A stretch of 39,592 bases of DNA, taken from positions 1 to 39,592 of the forward strand of contig REDB01000211.1 in NCBI GenBank assembly GCA_007693685.1, read 5' to 3'. The DNA comes from Oceanospirillales bacterium (GTDB taxonomy: Bacteria > Pseudomonadota > Gammaproteobacteria > Pseudomonadales > Balneatricaceae). The notes under the pieces were generated by a model that had not been told where the DNA came from, did no database searches, and saw only the letters and a list, made by a program, of their open reading frames with translations. Positions 8,825-17,358 of the stretch are shown piece by piece. Every line of letters begins with the position of its first letter. Within the stretch, counting starts at the first letter, position 1. The position numbers and the translations under genes are program-made.

Positions 8825-10216
8825 TTGAAAAATGACAGCCGTATCGTCTGGGACATGGAATTAATTAATCGTTACGATCTTTCCGGTCCACGTTACACCT
8901 CTTACCCAACTGCAGTTCAGTTTGATCCTACCTTATCATCTGCTGAATTGATGCATCAAGGTAAAGCTAGTGCTGATAAAAACTCTCCTTTATCACTCTA
9001 CGTTCACATACCTTTTTGTGCACACGTTTGCTACTACTGTGCCTGTAACAAAGTTATTACCCGTAACCGTGACCGCGCTCAACCCTATTTAGACACAGTT
9101 TATCGGGAAATGGAGCAGCTTTCGCAGTGGTATAGCGATGATCGTATAGTTGATCAACTTCACTGGGGTGGCGGTACGCCGACATTTATCAGCGATGAAC
9201 AGATGTTCGACTTGATGAATGCTTTACGTCGAAACTTTAATTTACGAGATGATGATAAGGGTGATTACTCAATAGAGATCGATCCGCGTGAAGCCAGCCC
9301 CGCCACTATGGAAGTGCTGCGTAAAGCTGGATTTAATCGGATCAGCTTGGGTGTTCAAGACCTTGACCCAAAAGTACAAGAAGCAGTTAATCGTTTACAA
9401 CCTCTTGAGCAAACCCAAGGAGTCCTGACTCAAGCGCGCCAGCTAGGCTTTAACTCAATCAATATGGATTTGATTTACGGCTTACCACATCAAAGCATCG
9501 AGAGCTTTGATAAAACACTTGATGTCGTCATTGGCATGAGCCCTGATAGACTTTCGGTGTTCAATTACGCTCACTTACCCGATAGATTTCGATCTCAAAA
9601 GCATATCAATCCAGCCGAGCTTCCTTCCCCCGAAGTTAAGCTAGCGATCCTGCAAAATACGATTAACAAGTTACTCGATGCCGGTTACGTCTATATCGGC
9701 ATGGATCACTTTGCTAAACCTGATGATAGTCTTGCATTAGCTCAAGCAGCAGGACAACTTCATCGCAATTTTCAGGGCTACACGACCCATGCCGATTGTG
9801 ATCTTGTCGCCATGGGTGTTTCTGCTATCAGCCAAATTGGGCGTGTTTATTATCAAAATGAGCATGACTTGGCCGCCTATACTCAAGCCGTCAATCAACA
9901 AAAACACGCCATACGTCGCGGTGTCTGCTTAAGTGATGATGACCTCATTCGCGGCGCAGTCATCAATCAGCTTATTTGCCACTTTGAATTAGATCCAAGC
10001 CTGATTGAAAAACGTTTTGGAATTGTGTTTGCTGATTACTTTGCCGAAGAACAGGCAGAACTTTCTCAATTTGAAGCGGATGGATTAATTCAACGCAGCC
10101 ATGGCCAGATTCAAGTGACAGCAGCCGGAAGATTGCTCATTCGTCGTATCTGTATGGCATTTGATGCATACATCCCAAAACAGCAACCGACTCGCGGTTA
10201 CTCTCGAATCATCTAA
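8825..10216 (+). CDS. hemN: Oxygen-independent coproporphyrinogen III dehydrogenase (HemN)
   Basis: Radical-SAM enzyme converting coproporphyrinogen III to protoporphyrinogen IX without oxygen, supplying haem for the cbb3 oxidase when oxygen is scarce. The 463 residues contain the HemN cluster motif HIPFCxxxCxYCxC (C65, C69, C72, C74), HWGGGTPTF, and the C-terminal HemN domain with the DLIRGAVI segment. The start is TTG: GAGGA stands seven bases before it, while the first internal ATG (8855) has no comparable site. It lies 43 bases after the DsbD_2-like gene. Confidence 0.95.
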   Translation: MKNDSRIVWDMELINRYDLSGPRYTSYPTAVQFDPTLSSAELMHQGKASADKNSPLSLYVHIPFCAHVCYYCACNKVITRNRDRAQPYLDTVYREMEQLSQWYSDDRIVDQLHWGGGTPTFISDEQMFDLMNALRRNFNLRDDDKGDYSIEIDPREASPATMEVLRKAGFNRISLGVQDLDPKVQEAVNRLQPLEQTQGVLTQARQLGFNSINMDLIYGLPHQSIESFDKTLDVVIGMSPDRLSVFNYAHLPDRFRSQKHINPAELPSPEVKLAILQNTINKLLDAGYVYIGMDHFAKPDDSLALAQAAGQLHRNFQGYTTHADCDLVAMGVSAISQIGRVYYQNEHDLAAYTQAVNQQKHAIRRGVCLSDDDLIRGAVINQLICHFELDPSLIEKRFGIVFADYFAEEQAELSQFEADGLIQRSHGQIQVTAAGRLLIRRICMAFDAYIPKQQPTRGYSRII

Positions 10217-10229
10217 TGCTAGACCTTTA

Positions 10230-10260
10230 GTGAAGGCTTGTACTCAAGTACAGCCTTCAC
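10230..10260 (+). other. Hairpin between hemN and anr
   Basis: GTGAAGGC at 10230-10237 pairs with GCCTTCAC at 10253-10260. An inner GTAC/GTAC stem and a TCAA loop make about 12 base pairs with a single bulge. No T-run follows, so this is not a standard intrinsic terminator. It may protect the hemN mRNA 3' end or act as a weak, factor-assisted stop. Confidence 0.5.
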
Positions 10261-10322
10261 CTCACCTATGAAATGTTACATAATGGTGTTTACCCTTATT
10301 TACTTGCGGGAAGGATCGGGAA

Positions 10323-11093
10323 ATGGAAGATAAAAATTTGTCTGGTAAAGTACGTAGCCTCAAACAAGTTCACTGTAGTACCTGTAGTTTGAGTTCACTT
10401 TGCCTCCCGGTTTCCCTAAATATGACTGAGATGCAACGTCTCGATACCATTATTGACAAAAGCCGTCCACTTAAGAAAGGTGATCACCTTTTCCGTCAAG
10501 GTGATAAGTTTGGCAGTGTTTATGCCATTCGAGCTGGATCGGTAAAAAGCTACTGCATCACAGACGATGGCGACGAACAGATCACTGGATTCTTTTTTCC
10601 TGGCGAACTAGTTGGGTTGAGTGCTTTCGATACATCGATATACCCCGTTTCCGCTAAAGTTCTTGAAACCACGACAGTGTGCGAAATTCCTTTTGAGCGT
10701 CTTGATGATTTATCAAGCCATATGCCAGAGTTGCGTCGTCAAATTCTGAGAACCATGAGCAAAGAGATCTGTAACGATCAACAAATGATGATGCTCTTGG
10801 CTAAAAAGAATGCTGAGCAACGTGTCGCCAGTTTTCTTTTAAAGCTGTCACAACGTTTTCAAGAACGGGGCTATTCTGCCAGCCTATTTAGACTTTCTAT
10901 GTCTCGTAACGAAATAGGTAACTATTTAGGTCTTGCCGTTGAAACCATCAGTCGTATTTTTACTCGTTTTCAAAGCCTTGAATTGATCCATGTTGATGGT
11001 AAAGAGGTAGAAATTCTGAATGCCGACAAACTACAAGAGCTATCTGGAGAACTTCAGGAAGTTGAGCGCTCTTGCAGTAAACAAGGACGCTAA
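10323..11093 (+). CDS. anr: FNR/Anr-type oxygen-sensing transcription regulator
   Basis: Crp/Fnr-family activator whose [4Fe-4S] cluster is lost in oxygen; in relatives it switches on cco, hemN and anaerobic genes. The 256 residues carry the cluster cysteines C18, C21, C27 and C120, a cyclic-nucleotide-type beta-roll (about 45-130), a dimer helix, and a C-terminal helix-turn-helix. The recognition helix reads [13 protein letters not shown], with the E-xx-SR residues that contact TTGAT half-sites. A GGGAAGGATCGGG ribosome region precedes the ATG. The name anr follows the pseudomonad gene order; fnr would be equally valid. Confidence 0.95.
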   Translation: MEDKNLSGKVRSLKQVHCSTCSLSSLCLPVSLNMTEMQRLDTIIDKSRPLKKGDHLFRQGDKFGSVYAIRAGSVKSYCITDDGDEQITGFFFPGELVGLSAFDTSIYPVSAKVLETTTVCEIPFERLDDLSSHMPELRRQILRTMSKEICNDQQMMMLLAKKNAEQRVASFLLKLSQRFQERGYSASLFRLSMSRNEIGNYLGLAVETISRIFTRFQSLELIHVDGKEVEILNADKLQELSGELQEVERSCSKQGR

Positions 11094-11134
11094 TCACTCC
11101 TGTTTCTCTCCCGTTTTTTGTTTTGGAGACCTTA

Positions 11135-11677
11135 ATGTCTTACGATGAGTTTTACATAAAATCTGTAATACGCTCTATTCCCGATTGGCCCGAACCAGGC
11201 GTTATTTTTCGTGATGTGACCACACTATTTAAAGATCCAAAAGCGATGCGTATGGTCTGTGACGCTTTTATCCAACGCTACATGAATCAATCGATTACCC
11301 ACATTGCTTGTATTGATGCACGTGGTTTTATTTTTGGATCTATCGTTGCCTATCAACTAAACCTACCTCTAGTGCTAATTCGCAAAAAAGGTAAATTACC
11401 AAGCCAAACGATCAGCCAAGAATACACCCTTGAATACGGCACCGCGGCAGTCGAAATTCAAACCGATGCGCTAAGTAAAGGAGATAAGGTTGTTGTATTT
11501 GACGATTTAATCGCTACCGGTGGAACCCTGTTAGCAACAATCGGCTTAATTCACAAACTTGGTGCAGACATACACGAAGTCGCCGCCTTAATCGACTTAC
11601 CAGACTTAATGGGGTCGCAAAAAATTCAAGACAGCAATGTTCCTGTCTATAGCTTGTTAGCTTACGAGGGTTTATAA
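11135..11677 (+). CDS. apt: Adenine phosphoribosyltransferase
   Basis: Purine salvage enzyme joining adenine and PRPP to give AMP. The 180 residues carry the PRPP-binding signature VVVFDDLIATGGTL, the RKKGKLP loop, and the N-terminal IPDWPEPGVIFRD stretch typical of Apt. The ATG at 11135 is chosen because GGAG lies six bases upstream; an in-frame TTG at 11123 overlaps that ribosome site. It lies 41 bases after anr with no hairpin between, so read-through from anr is possible. The next gene begins after four bases. Confidence 0.95.
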   Translation: MSYDEFYIKSVIRSIPDWPEPGVIFRDVTTLFKDPKAMRMVCDAFIQRYMNQSITHIACIDARGFIFGSIVAYQLNLPLVLIRKKGKLPSQTISQEYTLEYGTAAVEIQTDALSKGDKVVVFDDLIATGGTLLATIGLIHKLGADIHEVAALIDLPDLMGSQKIQDSNVPVYSLLAYEGL

Positions 11678-11681
11678 GCGG

Positions 11682-12593
11682 ATGAATAGTTTTAAAAATC
11701 TGCTTTGCTATCGCTTTCAACCCAGTGATGATTTTTCTCCAGAGCAACTTGAAGAAAGTTTACAAAAACACCCTTTTACTCCCTGCGGACGCAATGAACT
11801 CCAACGTACTGGCTGGATAGCTCCCTGTTTTTTCTCTGAAAATCTTGTTTTCAGTAGCAGTGGTTATCACCTTATCTCTTTACTAAAAGAGGAGCGAATT
11901 CTTCCTAGTAGTGTTGTTAGGGATGAAGTACAAATTCGTGTCAACAAGATTGAAGCGGATGAAGCTCGCAAAGTTTACAAAAAAGAGAAAGACCAAATTA
12001 AAGATGAGGTCATACAAGAACTACTCCCTCGTGCCTTTTCTAAACGGCAATCAACCCGCGCTTTGATCATGCCATCAGAGGGCTGGATCATCATTGATGC
12101 CAGCAGTTTTAACCGTGGAGAGTTGCTGCTAAACGAATTAAGAGAAGCACTAGGGTCTTTGAAGGTTCGTCCGTTAAATGTTAACCAAGCTCCTGCCAGT
12201 GTCATGACCTCATGGCTTCAAGATGAACATCAAATCCCTACTGGCTTTGAGATTGGGGACGAGTGTGAACTTCGCGACACCTCTGCTGAAGGTGGTGTCA
12301 TTCGAATCAAAGGTCAGCCGCTACACAGTGATGAAATAGTGGCACATCTAGAAACGATGCAAGTCACTCGACTATCGATTACTTGGGAAGAACAGTTGGA
12401 GTTTTTGTTCCATGCTGACCTAAGTCTTCATCGTTTAAAGTTAAATGCGGACTATGCTGATCAGCTTGAGCAAGATCGTCCAGAAGATGAGTTTGCAGAC
12501 TTCGATGCTGCAGTAGCTCGTACAGGACTGGAAATGACTCGTTTACTCCCAGCGCTTATTGAGTGCTTTGGTGGCGAGCCTGTTTCGGAATAG
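11682..12593 (+). CDS. rdgC: Recombination-associated protein RdgC
   Basis: Ring-shaped nucleoid-associated DNA-binding protein that restrains RecA-mediated strand exchange in relatives. The 303 residues match the family size, and the FKNLLCYRF N-terminus and the TGWIAP and VRPLNVNQAP segments are characteristic. The start lies four bases after apt and the stop two bases before queE, so apt-rdgC-queE appear to form one transcript. The association has no obvious functional logic. Confidence 0.93.
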   Translation: MNSFKNLLCYRFQPSDDFSPEQLEESLQKHPFTPCGRNELQRTGWIAPCFFSENLVFSSSGYHLISLLKEERILPSSVVRDEVQIRVNKIEADEARKVYKKEKDQIKDEVIQELLPRAFSKRQSTRALIMPSEGWIIIDASSFNRGELLLNELREALGSLKVRPLNVNQAPASVMTSWLQDEHQIPTGFEIGDECELRDTSAEGGVIRIKGQPLHSDEIVAHLETMQVTRLSITWEEQLEFLFHADLSLHRLKLNADYADQLEQDRPEDEFADFDAAVARTGLEMTRLLPALIECFGGEPVSE

Positions 12594-12595
12594 CC

Positions 12596-13228
12596 ATGTA
12601 TAGTATCAAAGAAGCTTTTTACACACTTCAAGGAGAAGGCGCACATTCTGGACGACCTGCGATCTTCTGTCGCTTTACTGGCTGTAATCTATGGTCAGGT
12701 CGTGAAGAGGATCGAGCCAAAGCAGTGTGTAACTTCTGTGATACTGATTTTGTAGGTACAGATGGTCAAAATGGTGGAAAATTCCCTACTCCTGAAGCCC
12801 TAGTGATACACCTCAAGAGATTTTGGCCGGCAAGTAATTCAACGCCTCCCTATGTAGTCTGTACCGGTGGAGAACCTGCCTTACAACTCGATCAAGCACT
12901 GGTTGATACACTGCATGCTGAAGGGTTTATCATTGCAATAGAAACGAATGGCACAAAGCCACTTCCTAAAGGAATTGACTGGATATGCGTCAGCCCTAAA
13001 GCCGACGCGAAAGTGATCATCACAGAAGGAAATGAACTAAAACTGGTTTATCCTCAACGTCTGGCACCGCCAGAGCATTTCATCAACATGCAATTTGAGC
13101 ATTTTTATCTGCAACCTTTAGATGGCCAACATGCCGATCTGTCTTTACGGGACTGTATCCAATACTGCTTACAAAACCCACAGTGGAAATTGAGTTTACA
13201 AACTCACAAAATCATGGGTATAGACTAA
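12596..13228 (+). CDS. queE: 7-carboxy-7-deazaguanine synthase QueE
   Basis: Radical-SAM enzyme that makes 7-carboxy-7-deazaguanine from carboxy-tetrahydropterin on the way to queuosine. Its cluster site is not the usual CxxxCxxC but C-x14-C-x2-C (CNLWSG to CNFC), the expanded loop known from the Burkholderia-type QueE. TGGEPA is the conserved glycine-rich SAM segment. It has 210 residues. I chose the ATG at 12596, two bases after the rdgC stop, because the protein then begins MYSIKEAFYTLQGEG as in the family. The C-terminus ends at LQTHKIMGID, also typical. No other queuosine genes are nearby. Confidence 0.94.
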   Translation: MYSIKEAFYTLQGEGAHSGRPAIFCRFTGCNLWSGREEDRAKAVCNFCDTDFVGTDGQNGGKFPTPEALVIHLKRFWPASNSTPPYVVCTGGEPALQLDQALVDTLHAEGFIIAIETNGTKPLPKGIDWICVSPKADAKVIITEGNELKLVYPQRLAPPEHFINMQFEHFYLQPLDGQHADLSLRDCIQYCLQNPQWKLSLQTHKIMGID

Positions 13229-13244
13229 TCTCTTTTCAAAGCAA

Positions 13245-14138
13245 CTAGCTTATTGTCTCACTTCTTGAAAGTGAACGAGTAAAACTCTCCCGATTACGCC
13301 ATGCAATCAATAACAAGGCTGGTATTTGCATGAGTACACCATAAACCAATGCACTGGCAGACATTTCAGGACTTTGTAATAAGGTGCTGGTGACTAACAG
13401 TGCCGTACCCGCATTCTGTAACCCGACCTCCACCAACAGCGTAATCTGTTTAGCCTCGGACAAGCCTGCTAAACGAGCTGCAGCATAGCCTAACAACATG
13501 GCTGCAAGCACTAAAGACAACACCGGTAGCGCCAATTGCGGCAACACGAGCATCAATCGTGACCAACTAGTCACAACTAATAAAACAACGGTCATAAGCA
13601 TTAAAATTAAGGCCAGTGATCGACAAAATCCCCGAATTCTCACATTGAGTTCAGGAAAAACATGACCAAAGAGCATCCCGAGGCTCACCGGCAATAGCGT
13701 AATAAGGAGCATTTGCGTGATGGTTTGCATCACCGGAAAGTCGATCTGAGCCGAGCCCATCGACAAAGCATGAAAAATAACAACGGCTAGAAGAGGCAGC
13801 GTAAAAGGAACAATAACACTATTCAAGGCGGTTAAGGATACTGACAATGCGGTGTCCCCTTTTGCCAATAACGTTATGGCATTGGATGTAGCGCCACCCG
13901 GAGCCAAGGTCAATATCATCAGCCCTGCTGCTAACAAAAGTGGTAAATTATAGAGTTGAATGATAATCCAACCCAATAGTGGCAAACATACCAACTGAGC
14001 CAACATACCCACGACTATCGCTTTAGGCTGAGTAAAGACTCTTTGAAAATCGAGCACTCTTAAAGACATTCCCACACTCAACATAATTATGAAAAGTGCA
14101 AGAGGTAAAAAAACTTGACTGACCAGTGTTGCCTGCAT
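13245..14138 (-). CDS. Bile acid:sodium symporter (SBF/BASS) family transporter
   Basis: A 297-residue inner-membrane protein with nine to ten hydrophobic spans. The LTLAPGGATSNAITLLAKGDTALS segment is the family's conserved substrate and sodium crossover region. VGLQNAGTALLV in the second half is the matching motif of the other repeat. Bacterial members carry organic anions with sodium; the natural substrate cannot be read from sequence. It converges on queE, with 16 bases between the two stops. Upstream, toward higher coordinates, lies a 488-bp non-coding stretch shared with the cation-efflux gene. Confidence 0.88.
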   Translation of the reverse strand: MQATLVSQVFLPLALFIIMLSVGMSLRVLDFQRVFTQPKAIVVGMLAQLVCLPLLGWIIIQLYNLPLLLAAGLMILTLAPGGATSNAITLLAKGDTALSVSLTALNSVIVPFTLPLLAVVIFHALSMGSAQIDFPVMQTITQMLLITLLPVSLGMLFGHVFPELNVRIRGFCRSLALILMLMTVVLLVVTSWSRLMLVLPQLALPVLSLVLAAMLLGYAAARLAGLSEAKQITLLVEVGLQNAGTALLVTSTLLQSPEMSASALVYGVLMQIPALLLIAWRNRESFTRSLSRSETIS

Positions 14139-14232
14139 TGCTCACATTCCCATGAACCAAACTATTAGCAATCAGTCTAACAAATGTTGTTTTAAATTGC
14201 TGCATCGCAATATAACTGCTCGTTTTTTTCGT

Positions 14233-14241
14233 TGTGGATAC
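14233..14241 (-). promoter_or_regulatory. DnaA-box-like site, one mismatch
   Basis: TGTGGATAC reads GTATCCACA on the minus strand, an eight of nine match to TTATCCACA. It lies 60 bases from the perfect box at 14301, in the same orientation. Confidence 0.35.
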
Positions 14242-14300
14242 TCGAACTAACCGCCGGAAGCCCCATCTCATCTAGGCTCTACCAGCCTACCCACAACTTC

Positions 14301-14309
14301 TGTGGATAA
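14301..14309 (-). promoter_or_regulatory. Perfect DnaA box (TTATCCACA)
   Basis: TGTGGATAA on the plus strand is an exact match to the high-affinity DnaA box read on the minus strand. An opposing imperfect box, CTACCCACA at 14287-14295, forms the CCACA-acttc-TGTGG inverted repeat with it. Confidence 0.55.
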
Positions 14310-14444
14310 CCCTGTGCAAAGAACGGCGATAACTCTAATTTCACCCCGTTTTTACACGTCATTCCTTAGATTGGTTATTTTTTAACCAGCTATTTTATAT
14401 TATTTAAATCAACTAGTTAGATAAAAACAAGCTACTTTGATCGG

Positions 14445-14479
14445 TTTTTCCGGATTACTATTTTGATTTTTTCTGGATT
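14445..14479 (+). repeat. Two direct repeats TTTTTC(C/T)GGATT, 23-bp period
   Basis: TTTTTCCGGATT at 14445-14456 recurs as TTTTTCTGGATT at 14468-14479, with 11 of 12 bases identical. The 23-bp spacing is about two helical turns, compatible with two protein-binding sites on one face of the DNA. It lies about 150 bp before the cation-efflux gene. Confidence 0.4.
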
Positions 14480-14516
14480 GTTGAAATCTTTTCTGTGTCA
14501 AGCCTTAAAAGCAAGG

Positions 14517-14525
14517 TTATTCACA
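14517..14525 (+). promoter_or_regulatory. DnaA-box consensus match (TTATTCACA)
   Basis: TTATTCACA fits the relaxed consensus TTWTNCACA on the plus strand. It lies on the far side of the AT-rich tract from the boxes at 14233 and 14301, and in the opposite orientation. Confidence 0.4.
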
Positions 14526-14626
14526 TTTTATTTCAATTTTAAGTCTTGTATGTTTCCAAATATTCAAGATAGCAACCTGCTACTTGGCACGTTAGAATAG
14601 TCTCTTTGAAACATTAGGTTTTGGCA

Positions 14627-15790
14627 ATGCAACATAAAGCAACTGATCGTAAAGCAGCAGCTCAACGGATCAGCATTATCGGCGCCATCGTTAATGCGGT
14701 AATGAGTGTTCTCAAAGTCGTTGGTGGCATACTCACTGGCTCTGCGGCTCTGGTTGCCGATGGTCTTCATTCCCTATCTGATGTAGCAACTGACCTGATG
14801 GTCGTATTTCTAGTAGGCTTCTCACATAAAAAGCCTGATGAAGAGCATCCATGGGGTCATGGCCGATTTGAAACAGTCGGTACGGTATTACTTGCTGTCA
14901 TTTTGTTATTAGTGGCAGGCTTTATGACATGGGATAGTCTGAAGCTTCTCTTTTCAGGAGAAATCCCTGCTCCACCTGCTTGGCCTGCGCTACTTATTGC
15001 AGCAGCATCCATACTGGCGAATGAGGTTTTATTTTTCTACACCTTAAAAGTAGGCAAAGAAAATCAATCAAATCTAATTATTGCGAACGCTTGGCACCAC
15101 AGAACGGACTCTCTATCGTCCGTCGTAGTATTAATCGCGCTTGCAGGTGCGATCATGGGTGTCTGGTGGCTGGATGCACTAGCCGCTGTCCTCGTAGCAC
15201 TGTTGATTGCAAAGATAGGTATCGACTTACTATTAAAAAGTTTAGCTGAGTTAGTCGACACTGGATTGCCAGCAGATCGCGTAGAAGCTCTTGAAAGGAC
15301 CGCTCGTTCTATAGAGGGAGTGATCAACGTTCATCATGTAAGAACACGCCTGATGGGCGGACAGAGCCTTTTAGAGATGCATCTACAAGTCGCCCCACAT
15401 ACCACAGCATCAGAAGGTCACTATATTGGCGACAACGTATGTAATGCTTTAAAGGAACAATTCGACGATATCAGTTATATCATCTATCACATTGATACCT
15501 ACGATGATGAAAAACTGGTCGAGAATGGATTGCCCAAACTACAAAGCCGTAAACAGATCAAAGCGTTGTTAGATAGTAGTTTAGAAACAAACTTTGGACT
15601 GATTCCTGACTATCAAATGATGCTTTTTTATGCCCCTAGCAGCCTAGAGGTCGAGATAAAGTTAACCCCATCAGGTTTATCAGCGATTGAAGAAAAGCAA
15701 ATCAGTCTATCTTCAATCCAGCAGCACCTCGAAGAGACGCTACTGAACATTAAAGGGTTTAGAAAACTGACGGTCTGGCTACCCGCCTAA
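14627..15790 (+). CDS. Cation diffusion facilitator family metal efflux protein (FieF-like)
   Basis: Proton-coupled exporter of divalent metals such as Zn(II), Fe(II) or Mn(II) at the inner membrane. The 387 residues show six spans. The transport site is D44, H47 or D51 in the second span (ADGLHSLSD) with H156 and D160 in the fifth (HHRTD). GHGRFETVG follows the third loop. A cytoplasmic dimerisation domain is followed by an unusual extra 90-100 residues, so the protein is longer than the ~300-residue FieF. ATG 14627 is taken; an in-frame TTG lies six bases earlier, and neither has a strong ribosome site. Metal specificity is not assignable from sequence. Confidence 0.9.
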   Translation: MQHKATDRKAAAQRISIIGAIVNAVMSVLKVVGGILTGSAALVADGLHSLSDVATDLMVVFLVGFSHKKPDEEHPWGHGRFETVGTVLLAVILLLVAGFMTWDSLKLLFSGEIPAPPAWPALLIAAASILANEVLFFYTLKVGKENQSNLIIANAWHHRTDSLSSVVVLIALAGAIMGVWWLDALAAVLVALLIAKIGIDLLLKSLAELVDTGLPADRVEALERTARSIEGVINVHHVRTRLMGGQSLLEMHLQVAPHTTASEGHYIGDNVCNALKEQFDDISYIIYHIDTYDDEKLVENGLPKLQSRKQIKALLDSSLETNFGLIPDYQMMLFYAPSSLEVEIKLTPSGLSAIEEKQISLSSIQQHLEETLLNIKGFRKLTVWLPA

Positions 15791-15809
15791 AGATCAGTAG
15801 CTTTTATCA

Positions 15810-17171
15810 TTAATAGCTACGTGACGCTTCTCGCATGGTCACAAACTCTTCTGCAGCCGTTGGATGAATACCAATGGTTGCATCAAAGGTTGCTTTAGTA
15901 GCACCTGCTTTTAGCGCCACTGCGATGCCCTGAATAATCTCACCCGCATCAGCCCCCACCATATGTACGCCAACCACCTTATCAGTGGTGCGATCTACCA
16001 ATAGCTTCATTAGAGTGCGCTCTTCACTGCCGCTCAAGGTATGCTTCATAGATCTAAACTCTGAACGATACACATCCAACTTTGGGTAACGCTTGACCGC
16101 TTCTTCTTCCGTAAGACCGACTGTACCAATATTGGGCTGAGAAAAAACTGCCGTTGGAATCAACTCATAATCAACGGGCGGACTACCTTTGCCATATAAG
16201 GATCTAACTAATGCCATTCCTTCAGCCAAGGCAACGGGTGTTAACTGCACGCGATCAATCACATCACCCACCGCATAGATAGAGGGTATTGTGGTTTGAA
16301 AGTGTTCGTTGACTACAATTGCGCCATTGTTAGCCAGCTTCACACCCACTGTTTCTAGACCTAAACCTTCTGTTTTAGGTACTCGACCGGTGGCATACAT
16401 CACTTGATCTGCAAGCTCTGAGTGACCATCCTTAAACACAACCTTTAACTGCCCATCAGATTGTTTTTCAATTTCAGCAATTTCAGTATTAAAGCGCAGA
16501 TTAACACCCTTTTTGGCAACTTCTTGTGCTGTGTATTCACGCACTTCTTGATCAAAGCCTTTCAGAAACAGCTCGCCTCGGTGAACCAGATGGGTCTCGC
16601 AACCTAAACCTGCAAAAATGCCTGCAAATTCGATTGCTATATATCCGCCACCTACCACGATGACACGCTTAGGGAAGCTCTCTAAATCAAACACTTCGTT
16701 AGAGGAGATGATATGCTCGGCACCCGGAATATCGGGTACGAACGGCCAACCACCCACAGCCACCAGTATCCGTTCTGCGGAGTATTCTTTATCGCCAACT
16801 TGAACAGTTTGTGGGCCTGAGATAATCGCCCTTCCATCCATCAAAGTACAACCCGAATTGACCAATAGGTTGCGGTAAATTCCATTTAGGCGCGTAATTT
16901 CTTTAGTCTTGTTATCTCTTAGTGTTGGCCAGTCAAAGTTGACACCTTGATTGGTTAAACCAAATCCAGCAGCTTCAGAGAAAGATTCAGCATATTGGGA
17001 AGCGTATACATAAAGTTTTTTCGGAACGCAACCGACGTTAACACAGGTTCCACCCAAATAACGCTCTTCAGCAATACCCACGCGAACACCCATAGATGCA
17101 GCCATGCGTGCGGCACGCACACCGCCCGACCCTGCACCTATCACAAATAGATCAAAATCAAATTTGCTCAC
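15810..17171 (-). CDS. gorA: Glutathione-disulfide reductase
   Basis: NADPH-dependent flavoenzyme that keeps glutathione reduced. The 453 residues hold the FAD motif [11 protein letters not shown] and the redox-active pair C43 and C48 ([12 protein letters not shown]). They also hold the nucleotide fold [13 protein letters not shown] with a nearby HRGELFLK charged loop, ATGRVP, and the C-terminal active-site histidine in GIHPTAAEE. The start is GTG at 17171, with AAGGAG six bases upstream. Gor converges on the cation-efflux gene (19 bases between stops) and diverges from xthA. Confidence 0.95.
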   Translation of the reverse strand: MSKFDFDLFVIGAGSGGVRAARMAASMGVRVGIAEERYLGGTCVNVGCVPKKLYVYASQYAESFSEAAGFGLTNQGVNFDWPTLRDNKTKEITRLNGIYRNLLVNSGCTLMDGRAIISGPQTVQVGDKEYSAERILVAVGGWPFVPDIPGAEHIISSNEVFDLESFPKRVIVVGGGYIAIEFAGIFAGLGCETHLVHRGELFLKGFDQEVREYTAQEVAKKGVNLRFNTEIAEIEKQSDGQLKVVFKDGHSELADQVMYATGRVPKTEGLGLETVGVKLANNGAIVVNEHFQTTIPSIYAVGDVIDRVQLTPVALAEGMALVRSLYGKGSPPVDYELIPTAVFSQPNIGTVGLTEEEAVKRYPKLDVYRSEFRSMKHTLSGSEERTLMKLLVDRTTDKVVGVHMVGADAGEIIQGIAVALKAGATKATFDATIGIHPTAAEEFVTMREASRSY

Positions 17172-17358
17172 CTGTCACTCCTTGCTAGCTATTCACATTG
17201 ATATAAGGATACACCCTCAGACATAGCCATGACCAATCGAACCAGACTAAATATCGGATTAATAAAGACTATCAAACAAATATGATGATTCGATTTGCTG
17301 AACAGCCGTTAGCCTTTTAGAATGGGTCATCATTTAGATAATCCTAAGAGAGTTTTTC

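Larger units (their letters stand above)
14139..14626. other. Non-coding AT-rich region with DnaA-box-like sites
   Basis: A 488-bp gap between two divergent genes with no convincing reading frame. It holds DnaA-box-like sequences (listed separately) and CCACA/TGTGG arms at 14291-14305. A perfect inverted repeat TGGTTA-TTTTT-TAACCA lies at 14372-14388. The tract from about 14371 to 14480 is very AT-rich and contains two TTTTTC(C/T)GGATT repeats. Only about one GATC site is present. It must contain both divergent promoters; its other role is unknown. Confidence 0.6.

Noticed and set aside
14139-14626. Full chromosomal replication origin
   Set aside because: DnaA-like boxes and AT-richness are present, but dnaA, dnaN, mnmG, rpmH and similar oriC neighbours are absent, GATC is scarce, and skew cannot be judged from one window.
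15797-15820. GTAGCT/AGCTAC hairpin at the gorA stop codon
   Set aside because: Only six base pairs with a 12-base loop and no T-run on either strand; too weak to call.
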